Below, piece by piece: positions 32,912-41,078 of a stretch of 64,000 nt of DNA (positions are counted from its first letter, which is position 1; each line of letters begins with the position of its first letter). The notes beneath the pieces are model-generated. The model did not search any database, was not told the origin of the DNA, and saw only the letters and a list, made by a program, of their open reading frames with translations. Source of the DNA: Saccharothrix sp. NRRL B-16348 (GTDB lineage Bacteria; Actinomycetota; Actinomycetes; Mycobacteriales; Pseudonocardiaceae); NCBI RefSeq assembly GCF_001280085.1, contig NZ_LGED01000244.1, forward strand, positions 62,001-126,000. The letters run 5' to 3'. The translations under genes were made by a program, and so were the position numbers.

Positions 32912-34080
32912 CCGCGTTGTGGACGGCGGGCGCGATACTGCTCGTCGGCGTCGCCGTGGTGATCACGCTGTGGTGGACGTCCCGCACCCGCAACGACTTC
33001 CTGACCCACGAGCAGCGGATCACGTTCGAGACGCTGCACACCGCGTGGTCCGCCGCTCCCCCGCTGCGCGCCGGGCTGGTGCCGGAGGCGGCGAAGAAGT
33101 CGGCCAAGCACCTGCGGACGCTGCTCGGCACGCCCGCGCTCGCGTTGACCGACGAGACCGAGGTCGTGGCGTGGGAGGGCGACGGCGAGCACCACGCGGC
33201 CGAGGCGATGGGCCTGGCCGCCGACGTGTTCGACACCGGCCGCACGCGGGCGTTCGACATCACGTGCTCCGCGCCCGACTGCCCCGTGCACACGGCCGTC
33301 CTCGCGCCGCTGACCGTGGAAGGACGGGTGGTCGGCGTGCTGGCGGCGTACAGCCGGGAGGCGTCGGCCGGGTTGGTGCGGGCGACGAACGAGGTGGCCC
33401 GGTGGGCGTCCGGTCAGCTGGAACTGGCCGAACTGGACCGGTCGCGGACCCGGTTGGTGGAGGCCGAGGTGCGGGCGTTGCGGGCGCAGATCTCGCCGCA
33501 CTTCATCTACAACTCGTTGTCCGCCATCGCGTCGTACGTGCGCACGGACCCCGAGCGCGCTCGCACGCTGTTGCTGGACTTCGCCGACTTCACCCGCTAC
33601 TCGTTCCGCCGGGCGGGTGACTTCACCACGTTGTCGGAGGAGCTGAAGTCGATCGACCAGTACCTGGCGCTGGAACGGGCCCGGTTCGGCGAGCGGCTCA
33701 AGGTGACGTTGCAGATCGCGCCGGAGGTCCTGCCGGTGACCGTGCCGTTCCTGTGCCTGCAACCGTTGGTGGAGAACGCGGTGCGGCACGGGATGGAGGG
33801 CAAGGTCGGGCCGGGGCACATCTCGATCCTGGCGGCGGACGCGGGCGCGGAGGCGCACATCACCATCGAAGACGACGGCATCGGCATGGACCCCGACGCG
33901 CTGCGCCGGACGTTGGCGGGCCAGGTCGGCGAGACGGCCGGGATAGGGCTGGGGAACATCGACGAGCGGCTCCGGCGCTGCTACGGCGACGACTACGGCC
34001 TGGTCGTGGAAACGGCGCAGGGGCTGGGCACGAAGATCAGCGTGAGGGTGCCGAAGTACCAGGCGGGCGTCCACGCGTAG
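32908..34080 (+). CDS. LytS-like sensor histidine kinase
   Basis: 390 residues. One N-terminal membrane helix (about 5-24), a GAF-like sensor region (about 60-180, with Cys residues in TCSAPDCPVHT), the His_kinase phosphoacceptor block ALRAQISPHFIYNSLSAI (His about 199), and an HATPase_c domain (PLVENAVRHGMEG, EDDGIGMDPD, GIGLGNIDERL). The kinase is the cognate partner of the LytTR regulator at 29971. The GTG start overlaps the symporter stop. Signal likely relates to the transported acid. Confidence 0.92.
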   Translation: MTALWTAGAILLVGVAVVITLWWTSRTRNDFLTHEQRITFETLHTAWSAAPPLRAGLVPEAAKKSAKHLRTLLGTPALALTDETEVVAWEGDGEHHAAEAMGLAADVFDTGRTRAFDITCSAPDCPVHTAVLAPLTVEGRVVGVLAAYSREASAGLVRATNEVARWASGQLELAELDRSRTRLVEAEVRALRAQISPHFIYNSLSAIASYVRTDPERARTLLLDFADFTRYSFRRAGDFTTLSEELKSIDQYLALERARFGERLKVTLQIAPEVLPVTVPFLCLQPLVENAVRHGMEGKVGPGHISILAADAGAEAHITIEDDGIGMDPDALRRTLAGQVGETAGIGLGNIDERLRRCYGDDYGLVVETAQGLGTKISVRVPKYQAGVHA

Positions 34081-34122
34081 CGGCACGGAAATGGGGTGGG
34101 CGGATGACCGGCTGAGCCGCGT

Positions 34123-34968
34123 TCACCGGAAGTCGTCCACGTGGTCGGCCACCCACTCGCGGAACGGGCGGGCGGGTGTGCCCGTCACCTCCTCGACCGT
34201 CGTCGTCGGCGGCAGCGGTCGGTGGACCAGCTCGGCTTGGCCGTCCAGCACCGAGTCCACCACGGACGCCGGCAGCCACGACAGCGACCGCTCCCGCTCC
34301 TCCTCGCGGGACAGCTCCTCCCACCGCAGCGGCCGACCGAGGGCCTCGCCGATGACGCCCACCTGCTCGACCCTGGTCAGCACCTCCGGGCCGGTCAGCT
34401 CGTAGGCCGCGCCGGCGTGGCCGGTCGTGGTCAACGCCCGCACGGCGACCGCCGCGATGTCGGCCTCGTGGATCAACGTCGACGCGGCCTGCCCGTACGC
34501 GCCGCGCACCACGTCACCGGCGCGGATCTCCGGGGCCCACGCGCGGGTGTTGGCGGCGAAGCCGTGCGGGCGCAGGAACGTCCACTCGGCGCCGGCCCGC
34601 GCGACCGCCCGTTCGACCTCGGCGTGGTACCGCCCGATCGGGTGAGGCTGCTCCTCCACCCCGTCCACCACCGCGCCGGAGGACAGCAGCACCACCCGTC
34701 GCGCGCCGATCACCTCGGCCACCGCGTCGGCCGCGTCCGCCGTGAACGCGGGCCACACCAGGAACACCCGGTCGACGCCGACCAGCGCCGCCGCCAACGT
34801 CGCCGGGTCGAAGTGGTGGCCGCGCACGACCTCGACCCCGTCCGGCAACCCCGCGTCCGCCCGCCTGCTCAACGCCCGCGGCGCGACACCCGCCGCCACC
34901 AGTTGCCGGACGACCTGCGCGCCCACGTTCCCCGTCGCGCCCGTCACCAGGACCTTGTTCCCCACCAC
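34123..34968 (-). CDS. NmrA-like NAD(P)-binding protein
   Basis: 281 residues from the first of two GTG codons (34968 or 34965), with GGGAGGGA upstream. Rossmann motif VTGATGNVGAQVV (about 8-20), then RALSRR, VVLLSSGAV and a YxxxE-type active-site variant (RYHAEVERAV). The family covers NAD(P)H:quinone oxidoreductase-like and NmrA sensors. It is divergent from an HxlR regulator, the usual partner for quinone- or electrophile-responsive oxidoreductases. Confidence 0.88.
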   Translation of the reverse strand: MVGNKVLVTGATGNVGAQVVRQLVAAGVAPRALSRRADAGLPDGVEVVRGHHFDPATLAAALVGVDRVFLVWPAFTADAADAVAEVIGARRVVLLSSGAVVDGVEEQPHPIGRYHAEVERAVARAGAEWTFLRPHGFAANTRAWAPEIRAGDVVRGAYGQAASTLIHEADIAAVAVRALTTTGHAGAAYELTGPEVLTRVEQVGVIGEALGRPLRWEELSREEERERSLSWLPASVVDSVLDGQAELVHRPLPPTTTVEEVTGTPARPFREWVADHVDDFR

Positions 34969-35040
34969 CGGAATCCCTCCCTCTCGTCGGCGACGACCGT
35001 AGGCGCGCGGCGATCGATCCGGTAAGGACTGACCCGTGGG

Positions 35041-35046
35041 TAAGCT
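35041..35046 (+). promoter_or_regulatory. Leaderless -10 hexamer for the HxlR regulator
   Basis: TAAGCT with 6 bases before GTG 35053, within the 84-base divergent region. GGTAAG occurs twice 19 bases apart there (near 35020 and 35039) and may form part of an HxlR site. Confidence 0.45.
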
Positions 35047-35052
35047 CCGGGT

Positions 35053-35448
35053 GTGGCGGTAGGACTCCAGGCAGGGCAGGGCCCGGACGAGGCGTCGGGT
35101 GACGGGTTTCACCCCGACTGCCCGGGGCACGTGCTGTTCCGCCACGCCACCAGCCGGTGGGGGATCGTGCTGATGACCGCGCTGCGCCCCGGACCCCAGC
35201 GCTTCCACCTGCTGCGGGACCGGGCCGTCGGGATCAGCGAGAAGGTGCTCTCGCAGAACCTGCGCGAACTCGTGCGCGACGGCTTGGTGACCCGCGAGGT
35301 GGAACCCACGACCCCGCCCCGGGTGACGTACGCGCTCACCTCGTTGGGCAGCCAGTTCACCGCCCGGCTCGGCGCGGTGCTGGAGTGGGTCGGCGACCAC
35401 GTGCCCGACGTGCTGGACGCCCGCCGGCGGTACGACGAGGTCGGTTAG
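35053..35448 (+). CDS. HxlR-family winged-helix regulator
   Basis: 131 residues. The HxlR core includes HATSRWGIVLMTALRPGPQRF, GISEKVLSQNLRELVRDGLV (recognition helix) and PPRVTYALTSLG. Unusually, the first Cys (DCPGHVLF) precedes the domain as in redox- or electrophile-sensing HxlR proteins. Divergent from the NmrA-like gene it probably controls. The stop overlaps the end of the convergent hydrolase by 4 bases. Confidence 0.88.
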   Translation: MAVGLQAGQGPDEASGDGFHPDCPGHVLFRHATSRWGIVLMTALRPGPQRFHLLRDRAVGISEKVLSQNLRELVRDGLVTREVEPTTPPRVTYALTSLGSQFTARLGAVLEWVGDHVPDVLDARRRYDEVG

Positions 35449-36281
35449 CGGGCGTCGGCCCGCTCCCACAGCGCGGCCAGCGCGGCGTTGACCGCGGCCT
35501 GCTGCTGGACGTGCGGGTAGAAGCCGGGCACGGTGAGCAGCTCCGCGCCGATCCGGCGGGCGATCACCTCGGCGGCGGCCCGCAGCGGAACGCCCGCGAG
35601 CCTGCGGTACTCCTCGGGCGCGCCCGACCAGTCGCCCCGGATCACGAGGGACGGCCACGGCGCGGCGGCCAGCGGCTCCAGCGGCACGTCGGCGTCCCAG
35701 CACGGGCGTTCGCCCATCGTCGTGCGCGCGGCGCGCAGCCGGGCAGGCGTCGGCTCGGGCGCGGGCATGCCGACCGCCTCGGTGGACAGCCTCAGGTAGT
35801 CCTCGGGTGTCAGGTCCGGTGGTGGGCCGGCCGTGGCGGCGCGGGCGCGGGCCAGGGCTTCGGCGACGGCCGGGTGGTCCTCCGCAGGACGCAGCGCACC
35901 CGGCTGGACCAGGCACAACGAGCGCACCAGGTCGGGCCTGGCCGCGGCGGCGAGCATCGCGGCGACCGCGCCGTAGGAGTGGCCGACCAGGTGGGCGCCA
36001 CCGGACAGCAGGGCCACGACGTCCTCGGCGTCCACCTCGTAGTCGCTGCGGTGCGGCCCGTCGAGGTCGGGGCTCGCGCCGAAGCCGCGCCGGTCCACCA
36101 GGAGCAGTCGCCGGTGGGCGGCGAGGGGACGCTGGTGGCCGAAGCCGTAGTCGTCGTCCGAACCCCAGCTGAGCACACCGTGCAGGAACACCGCAGGTGG
36201 CACGTCCGCCGGGCCTTCGACAACGGTCACGTGGACTGGGGTCACCACCCCAGTCAACCGGACCTGGTCAAACCGGTCCAA
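35445..36281 (-). CDS. Alpha/beta hydrolase
   Basis: 278 residues. Oxyanion FLHGVLSWGS, nucleophile elbow LVGHSYGAVAAM (Ser about 102), RRGFG strand and a C-terminal HVQQ segment with the catalytic His; the acid is probably Asp in IRGDWSG. The substrate is unknown. It may form a short transcript with the 84-residue gene upstream (13-base gap). Confidence 0.82.
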   Translation of the reverse strand: MDRFDQVRLTGVVTPVHVTVVEGPADVPPAVFLHGVLSWGSDDDYGFGHQRPLAAHRRLLLVDRRGFGASPDLDGPHRSDYEVDAEDVVALLSGGAHLVGHSYGAVAAMLAAAARPDLVRSLCLVQPGALRPAEDHPAVAEALARARAATAGPPPDLTPEDYLRLSTEAVGMPAPEPTPARLRAARTTMGERPCWDADVPLEPLAAAPWPSLVIRGDWSGAPEEYRRLAGVPLRAAAEVIARRIGAELLTVPGFYPHVQQQAAVNAALAALWERADAR

Positions 36282-36293
36282 CGGTCACACCGG

Positions 36294-36545
36294 TCAGGCC
36301 GCGAGGACCGCCAGGCCCAGGGCCGCGGCGCCGGCGGCGGTGAGGCGGGCGGGCGCGTGGTCGCCCGGCGCCACCGGGGTCGTCGCCTCGATCAGCCCCG
36401 CGTGCACCAGGGCGCGTGCCGTGGTCGGGTCGCAGAACGGCAGACCGTCGACTCGCACGTCGGGCTCGGCGCTGCGGGTCAGGTCGACCCGGTTCGCGAC
36501 CGTCGCCCTCAGCAGCGCGACCTCGCGTCTGGACAGCTCCTTCAT
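36294..36545 (-). CDS. Small hypothetical protein
   Basis: 83 residues from ATG 36545, which follows GGAGG at 8 bases; the reading upstream to 36560 adds only five residues. Segments KELSRREVALLRATVANRV and ARALVHAGLIEATTP resemble the helices of a small winged-helix or HTH-like domain with a C-terminal hydrophobic helix AAGAAALGLAVLAA. No family assigned. Confidence 0.55.
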   Translation of the reverse strand: MKELSRREVALLRATVANRVDLTRSAEPDVRVDGLPFCDPTTARALVHAGLIEATTPVAPGDHAPARLTAAGAAALGLAVLAA

Positions 36546-36637
36546 GACACACACCTCCAATGGGACGAACGGCAGAGCGGACGTCCCGGTTCAACAGTTG
36601 TGGGACGTCCGCGTTGCCACCGTCGTTCCCCGTTCGG

Positions 36638-37210
36638 TCAACCCACGGCGCGCGCGCCGCGTCGTTCCGCCGCTTCCAGCACCAGGCGCAGCCACTCGCC
36701 GTCGGTCGCGCCGTCCATCGCCGCCCGCCGCAGCCGCAGCCACAGCCCCGCCTCGCTCCACTCCTGGAACCGGCGGTGCACGGTCGGCACGGTCACGCCG
36801 AACGTCGGCGGCAGGTGCCGCCACGCGCAACCGCTGGTCAGGACGAACACGATCGCGGTGAAGATGGCCCGGTCCGACACCCGGCCCCGGCCGCCGCCCT
36901 GGCGGCGCACCTTCGCGGGCGGCAGCAGCGGCTCGACCACGGCCCACAACGACGGCGGCACCAGGCGCACGGCCAGCTGCTCGATCACGTCGGCGTGCGG
37001 CGGTCGGGGTGGCGCCTCCGGCGCCCGGCGCACCCACGGCTCCTGCCGCTGGGCGTCGCCGCGCTGGCGGGCGCGCAGCAACATGGCCAGGGCGGCGTCG
37101 TCCGTGCGCCTGGGGGCGACCGCGGGGTGCGTGTGCTGCTGCACCTGGCGGGCGATCTCCGCGCCCACCGTTCGACCGAACGGCTGCGCTGGTCGTACGT
37201 AGTTGGTCAT
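36638..37210 (-). CDS. Orphan IS5-family transposase N-terminal domain (DUF4096) protein
   Basis: 190 residues from ATG 37210 with GGAGG upstream. Residues about 75-165 match the DUF4096/IS5 transposase N-terminal helix-turn-helix: WAVVEPLLPPAKVRRQGGGRG, AIFTAIVFVLTSGCAWRHLP and TVPTVHRRFQEWSEAGLW. The catalytic DDE half is absent and no terminal inverted repeats are seen. An N-terminal extension of 75 basic residues is not part of the transposase. It is either a decayed IS remnant or a domesticated DNA-binding protein; the intact frame favours the latter slightly. Confidence 0.7.
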   Translation of the reverse strand: MTNYVRPAQPFGRTVGAEIARQVQQHTHPAVAPRRTDDAALAMLLRARQRGDAQRQEPWVRRAPEAPPRPPHADVIEQLAVRLVPPSLWAVVEPLLPPAKVRRQGGGRGRVSDRAIFTAIVFVLTSGCAWRHLPPTFGVTVPTVHRRFQEWSEAGLWLRLRRAAMDGATDGEWLRLVLEAAERRGARAVG

Positions 37211-37392
37211 CAGGTCCTCCGCCCAGGACGTCGTGATGCCCATCACGCTAGGAACACCGGCGCTCCCTGGTAAGGGAACGCGCGACGAACGGGAGTGGTC
37301 CAGCGTCACGCGGACACCATCACCCCGCCGAACGGCCCCACAGGAGCGACGAGCGGATGAGCGGTCACTCCCCGATACCGGCTGCGCACGGA

Positions 37393-37398
37393 TACGCT
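37393..37398 (+). promoter_or_regulatory. Leaderless -10 hexamer for the metallophosphoesterase
   Basis: TACGCT, 7 bases, GTG 37406. Confidence 0.5.
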
Positions 37399-37405
37399 CG
37401 AAGGT

Positions 37406-38251
37406 GTGAGCACTGCGCCGCGACTCCTCGCCACCAGCGACCTGCACGTGACGTACCAGCAGAACCGGACGTTCGTCGAGGGCATCCGGCCGCACTCGCC
37501 GGACGACTGGCTGATCGTCGCGGGCGACGTGGCGGAGAAGTTCGACGACGTCGAGTGGGCGTTGGGCGTGCTGCGCGGCCGGTTCGCCAAGGTGGTGTGG
37601 TCGCCGGGCAACCACGAGCTGTGGACCACGAAGGACGACCCGGCGCAGGCCCGCGGCGAGGTGCGCTACAAGCAGCTGGTCGAGCTGTGCCGCAGCCTGG
37701 ACGTGCTCACGCCCGACGACGACTACGCGGTGTTCGAGGGCGCGGGCGGGCCGGTGGCGGTGGCCCCGCTGTTCACGCTCTACGACTACACGTTCCGCCC
37801 GGCGGGCACGATGGACAAGGCGTCCGCGCTGGCCGTGGCGCAGGAGGCCGGTGTGATCTGCACCGACGAGTACTTCCTGCACCCCGACCCGTACCCGAGC
37901 CGTGAGGCGTGGTGCGCGGCGCGGATCGAGGAGAGCGAGCGCCGGTTGCGCGCCGTGGACAGTTCGTTGCGCACCGTGCTGATCAACCACTGGCCTCTCG
38001 TGCGCGACCCCACGTTCGTGCTGCGGTACCCCGAATTCGCCTTGTGGTGCGGCACCGAGCGGACCGCGGACTGGCACCTGAGGTTCCGCGCGGCGGTGAT
38101 GGTCTACGGGCACCTGCACATCCCGCGGACGATCCGCAAGGACGGCGTCCGCTTCGACGAGGTGTCGCTCGGTTACCCGCGGGAGTGGCAGCCGCGTGGC
38201 TGGACCGCCGCGCCGCTCCTGGACGTGCTGCGCGAAGGGGACGCACGGTGA
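37406..38251 (+). CDS. Metallophosphoesterase
   Basis: 281 residues. Calcineurin-like motifs: SDLHV, VAGDVAEKFDD, SPGNHELWTT, INHWPLVRDP and YGHLHIPRT, which supply the two-metal ligands. It is paired with the phosphopantetheinyl transferase by a GTGA overlap. This pairing is conserved in actinobacteria; in mycobacteria the equivalent pair is the PptH hydrolase with PptT, where PptH removes phosphopantetheine, so a matching role is plausible here. Confidence 0.9.
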   Translation: MSTAPRLLATSDLHVTYQQNRTFVEGIRPHSPDDWLIVAGDVAEKFDDVEWALGVLRGRFAKVVWSPGNHELWTTKDDPAQARGEVRYKQLVELCRSLDVLTPDDDYAVFEGAGGPVAVAPLFTLYDYTFRPAGTMDKASALAVAQEAGVICTDEYFLHPDPYPSREAWCAARIEESERRLRAVDSSLRTVLINHWPLVRDPTFVLRYPEFALWCGTERTADWHLRFRAAVMVYGHLHIPRTIRKDGVRFDEVSLGYPREWQPRGWTAAPLLDVLREGDAR

Positions 38252-38907
38252 TCACGGACCTGCTCGCGCCGCCGGTGTCGGCGTTCGAGGCGTTCGACGA
38301 CCCTGACGGGGTGGTGTTGTTCCCCGAAGAGGAGGAGCACGTCGCCCGGGCGGTGGAGAAGAGGCGCAAGGAGTTCACCACGGGCCGGCACTGCGCGCGC
38401 ACGGCGCTGGCCGCCCTCGGGTTCCCGCCCGTGCCGCTGCTGCCCGGCCCGAAGCGCGAGCCGACGTGGCCGGAGGGCGTGGTCGGCAGCATCACGCACT
38501 GCAAGGGCTACCGGGCGGCGGCCGTGGGCCGGACGTCGGAGGTGTGGACGATCGGGATCGACGCCGAGCCGAACGAGCCGACCCCGGACGGCGTGCTGGA
38601 GGCCATCGCGGTGCCCGGCGAGCTGGCCCGGATGGGTGAGCTGAAGGCGGCCGGCGACAAGGTGGCGTGGGACCGGCTGCTGTTCAGCGCCAAGGAGACC
38701 GTCTACAAGGCGTGGTTCCCACTGGCGCGGACGTGGCTGGGGTTCGAGGATGCGGAGGTGGCCATCAACCCGGACGACGGCACGTTCACCGCGCGGATCC
38801 TCATCGAGCCGCCCTTGGTGGACGGCGTGGTGCTGGACGGGTTCACCGGTCGCTGGCTGGCACGGGAGGGGTTTGTGGTGACCGCGATCGCGGTACCCGC
38901 GCGCTGA
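38248..38907 (+). CDS. 4'-phosphopantetheinyl transferase (Sfp/EntD-type)
   Basis: 219 residues. Motifs: P1 TGRHCARTALA, GSITHCKGYRAAA, the Mg2+-binding GIDAEPN (Asp/Glu) and FSAKETVYKAW (Lys-Glu). It activates carrier proteins of fatty acid, polyketide or NRPS systems by transferring the 4'-phosphopantetheine arm of CoA. It is translationally coupled to the metallophosphoesterase. Confidence 0.93.
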   Translation: MITDLLAPPVSAFEAFDDPDGVVLFPEEEEHVARAVEKRRKEFTTGRHCARTALAALGFPPVPLLPGPKREPTWPEGVVGSITHCKGYRAAAVGRTSEVWTIGIDAEPNEPTPDGVLEAIAVPGELARMGELKAAGDKVAWDRLLFSAKETVYKAWFPLARTWLGFEDAEVAINPDDGTFTARILIEPPLVDGVVLDGFTGRWLAREGFVVTAIAVPAR

Positions 38908-38929
38908 TCAAGCTTGGGAAGGCGGCGGT

Positions 38930-40408
38930 ATGGGCGACGAGGTCGGGCGACAGCAGTTCACCCGCGACGACCGGACGCGGTACCGCACGAAGGTGCGCCG
39001 GTGCCTGGACGTGTTCGCCCGGATGCTGGGCGAGTCCCGGTTCGAGTTCGACCGGCCCACGACCGGGCTGGAGATCGAGCTGAACCTGGTCGACGACGCC
39101 GGCGACCCGGCGATGCGCAACGCCGAGGCGTTGGAGGCCATCGCCGACCCGGACTTCGTGACCGAGCTCGGCCAGTGGAACCTGGAGATCAACGTCGCGC
39201 CCCGGCTGCTCACCGGCGGCGGGATCACGGCGTTCGAGGACGTCGTGCGGACGTCGTTGAACGAGGCCGAGCACAAGGCGCGGGGCGTGGACGCGCACAT
39301 GGTGATGATCGGGATCCTGCCGACGTTGCAGCCGAAGCACCTGGCGGTGGACGCGCTGTCGGGCAACCCCCGGTACATGCTGCTCAATGAGCAGGTGCTG
39401 GCCGCACGGGGCGAGGACCTGCAGATCGCGATCAGCGGGATCGAGCGGTTGCAGCTCACGGCCGACTCGATCGTGCCGGAAGCGGCTTGCACGAGCACGC
39501 AGTTCCACCTGCAGGTGTCGCCGGAGGACTTCGCGGCCTACTGGAACGCGGCGCAGGCCATCGCGGGCGTGCAGGTCGCGATCGGGGCCAACTCGCCGTT
39601 CCTGCTGGGCAAGGAGCTGTGGCGGGAGACGCGGATCGCGTTGTTCCAGCAGGCCACGGACACGCGCAGCGACGAGCTGAAGGAGCAGGGCGTCCGGCCG
39701 CGGGTGTGGTTCGGCGAGCGGTGGATCACGTCGATCTTCGACCTGTTCGAGGAGAACGTGCGGTACTTCCCGGCGTTGCTGCCGATCTGCGACGAGGAGG
39801 ACCCGTTGCAGGTGCTGGAGCGCGGGGACACGCCGTCGTTGGCCGAGCTGCGGCTGCACAACGGCACGATCTACCGCTGGAACCGGCCGGTGTACGACGT
39901 GGTGCGCGACCAGCCACACCTGCGGGTCGAGAACCGCACGCTGCCGTCCGGGCCGACCGTGGTCGACATGCTGGCGAACGGGGCGTTCTACTACGGCCTG
40001 GTGCGCGTGCTGGCCGAGGAGGAACGGCCGCTGTGGTCGCAGATGTCGTTCAGCGCGGCGGAGGAGAACTTCACGTCGGGCGCCCGGATGGGCATCGACG
40101 CGCAGGTGTACTGGCCGGGGCTGGGCACGGTGCCGGTGGTGGAACTGGTGCTGCGCCGCCTGCTGCCGATGGCGCACGAGGGCTTGGTGCGGATGAAGGT
40201 GGAGGCGGCCGAGCGCGACCGGCTGCTGGGCGTGATCGAGCAGCGGTGCCTGACCGGCGTGAACGGGGCGACGTGGCAGGCGCGCGCCTTCCACCGCCAC
40301 TACGACCACACGTCCCTGGACCGGCCCGAGGCACTGCGCCGGATGCTGCGCACGTACCGGGACCTGATGCACACCAACGAGCCGGTGCACACGTGGCCGG
40401 TGTCCTGA
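38930..40408 (+). CDS. Glutamate-cysteine ligase family 2 (GCS2-type) protein
   Basis: 492 residues from ATG 38930. Family features include PTTGLEIELNLVD near the N-terminus, LGQWNLEINVAPRLL, STQFHLQVSP and a long C-terminal half FHRHYDHTSLDR. GCS2/YbdK proteins ligate glutamate to an amine, most often cysteine. Whether the product here is gamma-glutamylcysteine or another amide is not decidable from sequence. It lies 22 bases behind the transferase gene and may share its transcript. Confidence 0.85.
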   Translation: MGDEVGRQQFTRDDRTRYRTKVRRCLDVFARMLGESRFEFDRPTTGLEIELNLVDDAGDPAMRNAEALEAIADPDFVTELGQWNLEINVAPRLLTGGGITAFEDVVRTSLNEAEHKARGVDAHMVMIGILPTLQPKHLAVDALSGNPRYMLLNEQVLAARGEDLQIAISGIERLQLTADSIVPEAACTSTQFHLQVSPEDFAAYWNAAQAIAGVQVAIGANSPFLLGKELWRETRIALFQQATDTRSDELKEQGVRPRVWFGERWITSIFDLFEENVRYFPALLPICDEEDPLQVLERGDTPSLAELRLHNGTIYRWNRPVYDVVRDQPHLRVENRTLPSGPTVVDMLANGAFYYGLVRVLAEEERPLWSQMSFSAAEENFTSGARMGIDAQVYWPGLGTVPVVELVLRRLLPMAHEGLVRMKVEAAERDRLLGVIEQRCLTGVNGATWQARAFHRHYDHTSLDRPEALRRMLRTYRDLMHTNEPVHTWPVS

Positions 40409-40426
40409 CCCCCGGAATTGTCAGAC

Positions 40427-40438
40427 CCTGCCGGCAGG
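40427..40438. other. Palindrome after the glutamate-cysteine ligase gene
   Basis: CCTGCCGGCAGG, a perfect 12-bp palindrome 19 bases past the stop, without a loop or T-tract. Possibly part of a terminator or a protein site. The rest of the 184-base gap (40409-40592) holds repeats of GTGCGCGGTC and no gene. Confidence 0.3.
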
Positions 40439-40592
40439 ATTAAGACAAGGGCTCCCCTTGGGCGGGGTACCCCTGCGAAGCATGCGCGGCGCGCGGTAGG
40501 GCCGTGTGCGCGGTCGGCCGGGTGCGCTCAGCTCGATGCGATCAGCCGGTGCGCGGTCAGCTCGGGTGCGAGCGCGGCGAGGGCGGTGACCA

Positions 40593-40937
40593 TCAGCTAG
40601 AGAACCTCTTCGCGACGTCCCGGAGCCGTTTCACGGCCTCGGCCACCTGGCTGGCGGTGACGTTCGTGCCGGGTATCGCGCCTGGCTGCCCCAAGCGCTC
40701 GACCTGGTCGGCGAAGCGCAGGTACTCCCGGTGAGCGTGTTCTCGGCAGGCGAGGCAGGTAACGCTTTCCGGACGGGGCGAGGTCATCGCGTAGCGCACC
40801 TGCAGTCCGCAACCGGTGGTGACGACGCTCGGCGCGTCGGTCACGCGGCCCAGTGTCGACGAGATCAGGTTGCGGACAGTGGCGTCGGCCTCCAGCACCT
40901 TCTGCTTGACGTGGATGTGCGGATCCGTCTCGCTCAT
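40593..40937 (-). CDS. Small hypothetical protein with CxxC-like motif
   Basis: 114 residues. It begins MSETDPHIHVKQKVLEAD and contains a possible metal site (TTGCG with VTCLACREHAHREY) and a C-terminal helix VAEAVKRLRDVAKRFS. No family is recognised. Same strand as the TPR gene upstream (41079), 141 bases away. The intervening DNA carries short direct repeats (GGTGCG...GTCAGCTCGG) and no other gene. Confidence 0.6.
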   Translation of the reverse strand: MSETDPHIHVKQKVLEADATVRNLISSTLGRVTDAPSVVTTGCGLQVRYAMTSPRPESVTCLACREHAHREYLRFADQVERLGQPGAIPGTNVTASQVAEAVKRLRDVAKRFSS

Positions 40938-41078
40938 CTGCGTCCGAGCCTCCGTCCGAAGTAGTACGAAACCAGCCTACAACCGAGCGTGTCGCCGACC
41001 CGGTGAACGTGCGCCGTCGGCCCGGTGTGGTCAGCCCGGTGCGCGCGCGGCCAAGTGCACGAGCGGCCCGGTGCGTGG

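Noticed and set aside
36638..37210. Complete IS5-family insertion sequence
   Set aside because: The DDE catalytic half and terminal inverted repeats are missing.
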